From contig NZ_CP016809.1 of assembly GCF_002741055.1 (NCBI RefSeq), positions 3,760,501 to 3,824,500 of the forward strand: a stretch of DNA of 64,000 bases, written 5' to 3'. The translations under genes were made by a program, and so were the position numbers. Origin of the DNA: Paenibacillus ihbetae (GTDB lineage: Bacteria; Bacillota; Bacilli; Paenibacillales; Paenibacillaceae). The notes under the pieces were generated by a model that ran no database searches, was not told the DNA's origin, and worked only from the letters and a program-made list of their open reading frames with translations. Shown here one piece after another: positions 63,402-64,000 of the stretch (position 1 is the first letter of the stretch; each line of letters opens with the position of its first letter).

Positions 63402-64000
63402 GTGGCTTCATTATCTAAAGCAGCTGTGATCTGGACGGTTGTGGCCGCAGGGGTGCTATCGATCATAGGATGTGAGCCGGGAGAATCATCTTCCCCGCCG
63501 AAGACAGCGTACGAAGCCCCGCGGGATCCGGCAAAGGGGTTTGCCGCGAGCCATGCAGACACGAGAGATGCCGAAACTGCGGCAGGGCCGGAGGAAGCGG
63601 TCGTTTATGAAGGGCTGGTAGCCGGAAAAAATACGATCTTGGGCACGAATAAGATCAAATACCGCATTCTGATCCTTCGCAAGGTCGATGAACAGACAGC
63701 AGTGAACGGCATGCAGCGCGATCTGGAGCAGCTGGCGATAGCTTCAAATGGAGCGTGGTATGAGGTGAGTCGGGAGCAGTTTGATCTCATCCGGCGCGGG
63801 CAGCGCGTAAAGGTGGTATCGACGAACGAGCAGCTGGATATGCGTCCACCCGTTCGCGCGGCACAAACCGTGGATATTCTGCAGGAACCGGAAGAACCGT
63901 TCCATTTTAAATTTCTGGATGATGTCATAACGGGTACGGTTCGTTCACTGGACGCCAATCAAAGGCGGATCGAGCTGGACATTTCGGCGTGGGTGAACCG
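63402..64000 (+). CDS. Lipoprotein of unknown function, 3' partial
   Basis: The frame from the GTG at 63402 runs off the right edge; about 199 residues are visible. GAGGGGG lies 7 bases upstream. A hydrophobic N-terminus ends in a lipobox VLSIIGC with the lipid-modified Cys at residue 24, then a polar, Pro/Ala-rich stretch and a soluble part (VVYEGLVAGKNTILGTNK, VKVVSTNEQLDMRP) rich in beta strands. It should be anchored on the outer face of the membrane. No family is recognised. An ATG at 63397 gives only a ten-codon frame and is not the start. Confidence 0.75.
   Translation, partial: MASLSKAAVIWTVVAAGVLSIIGCEPGESSSPPKTAYEAPRDPAKGFAASHADTRDAETAAGPEEAVVYEGLVAGKNTILGTNKIKYRILILRKVDEQTAVNGMQRDLEQLAIASNGAWYEVSREQFDLIRRGQRVKVVSTNEQLDMRPPVRAAQTVDILQEPEEPFHFKFLDDVITGTVRSLDANQRRIELDISAWVN

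Overview
The window is a chromosomal segment of a spore-forming, motile Firmicute, most likely a Paenibacillus. Three things point there. The S-layer protein carries N-terminal SLH domains of the Paenibacillus SpaA kind (TRAE, TVQE and TRAQ motifs). Ribosome binding sites are strong AGGAGG types and there is an alpha/beta-type spore SASP. The gene order degS-degU-comF-yvyF-flgM-flgN-flgK-flgL-yviE-fliW-csrA-hag-flaG-fliD-fliS-fliT ... hpf-secA-prfB ... ftsE-ftsX-ctpB-minJ is the Bacillales order. Almost everything is on the + strand. No tRNA, rRNA, CRISPR array, transposase or phage gene was seen.

Layout. 0-7.1 kb: cell-surface proteins, namely the end of a C-terminal-SLH exoprotein, a small helical protein, the major S-layer gene with a long structured leader, and a small secreted protein. 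7.2-12.2 kb: SASP, metK behind a promoter/terminator leader, and a secreted phosphodiester glycosidase. 12.2-18.4 kb: DegS/DegU and the competence genes comFA and comFC (no comFB). 18.0-26.9 kb: late flagellar genes, with a textbook sigma-D promoter and CsrA sites in front of hag. 26.9-36.9 kb: an AT-rich insertion relative to the Bacillus order, holding a 1314-residue VWA plus 11-IPT exoprotein, three glycosyltransferases (one fused to a methyltransferase) and a FliB-type flagellin lysine methylase. 37-44 kb: cold-shock protein, hpf, a candidate raiA-type structured RNA, secA, prfB with its programmed +1 frameshift, and a YitT-family membrane protein. 44.2-53.6 kb: a GNAT enzyme and a complete argCJBDFGH set. 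53.7-57.2 kb: esterase, bactofilin-like protein and VanW protein. 57.4-64 kb: ftsE, ftsX, an EnvC-like M23 hydrolase, ctpB, minJ and the start of a lipoprotein gene.

How it fits together. The flagellar block holds the rod-hook junction (FlgK, FlgL), filament (Hag), cap (FliD), chaperones (FlgN, FliS, FliT-like) and the FlgM/FliW/CsrA checkpoint. The 30.9-36.9 kb genes look like dedicated flagellin glycosylation and methylation enzymes. The 57-61 kb block pairs FtsEX with its probable PG hydrolase, behind a perfect WalR-type site.

The least explained items are the 26.9-36.9 kb island; a two-copy structured intergenic element (7597-7763 and 41462-41591) whose central stem differs in sequence but folds in both copies; a long hairpin ahead of prfB; and the structured RNA between hpf and secA. 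All domain and family names come from reading the sequence; no database search was run.
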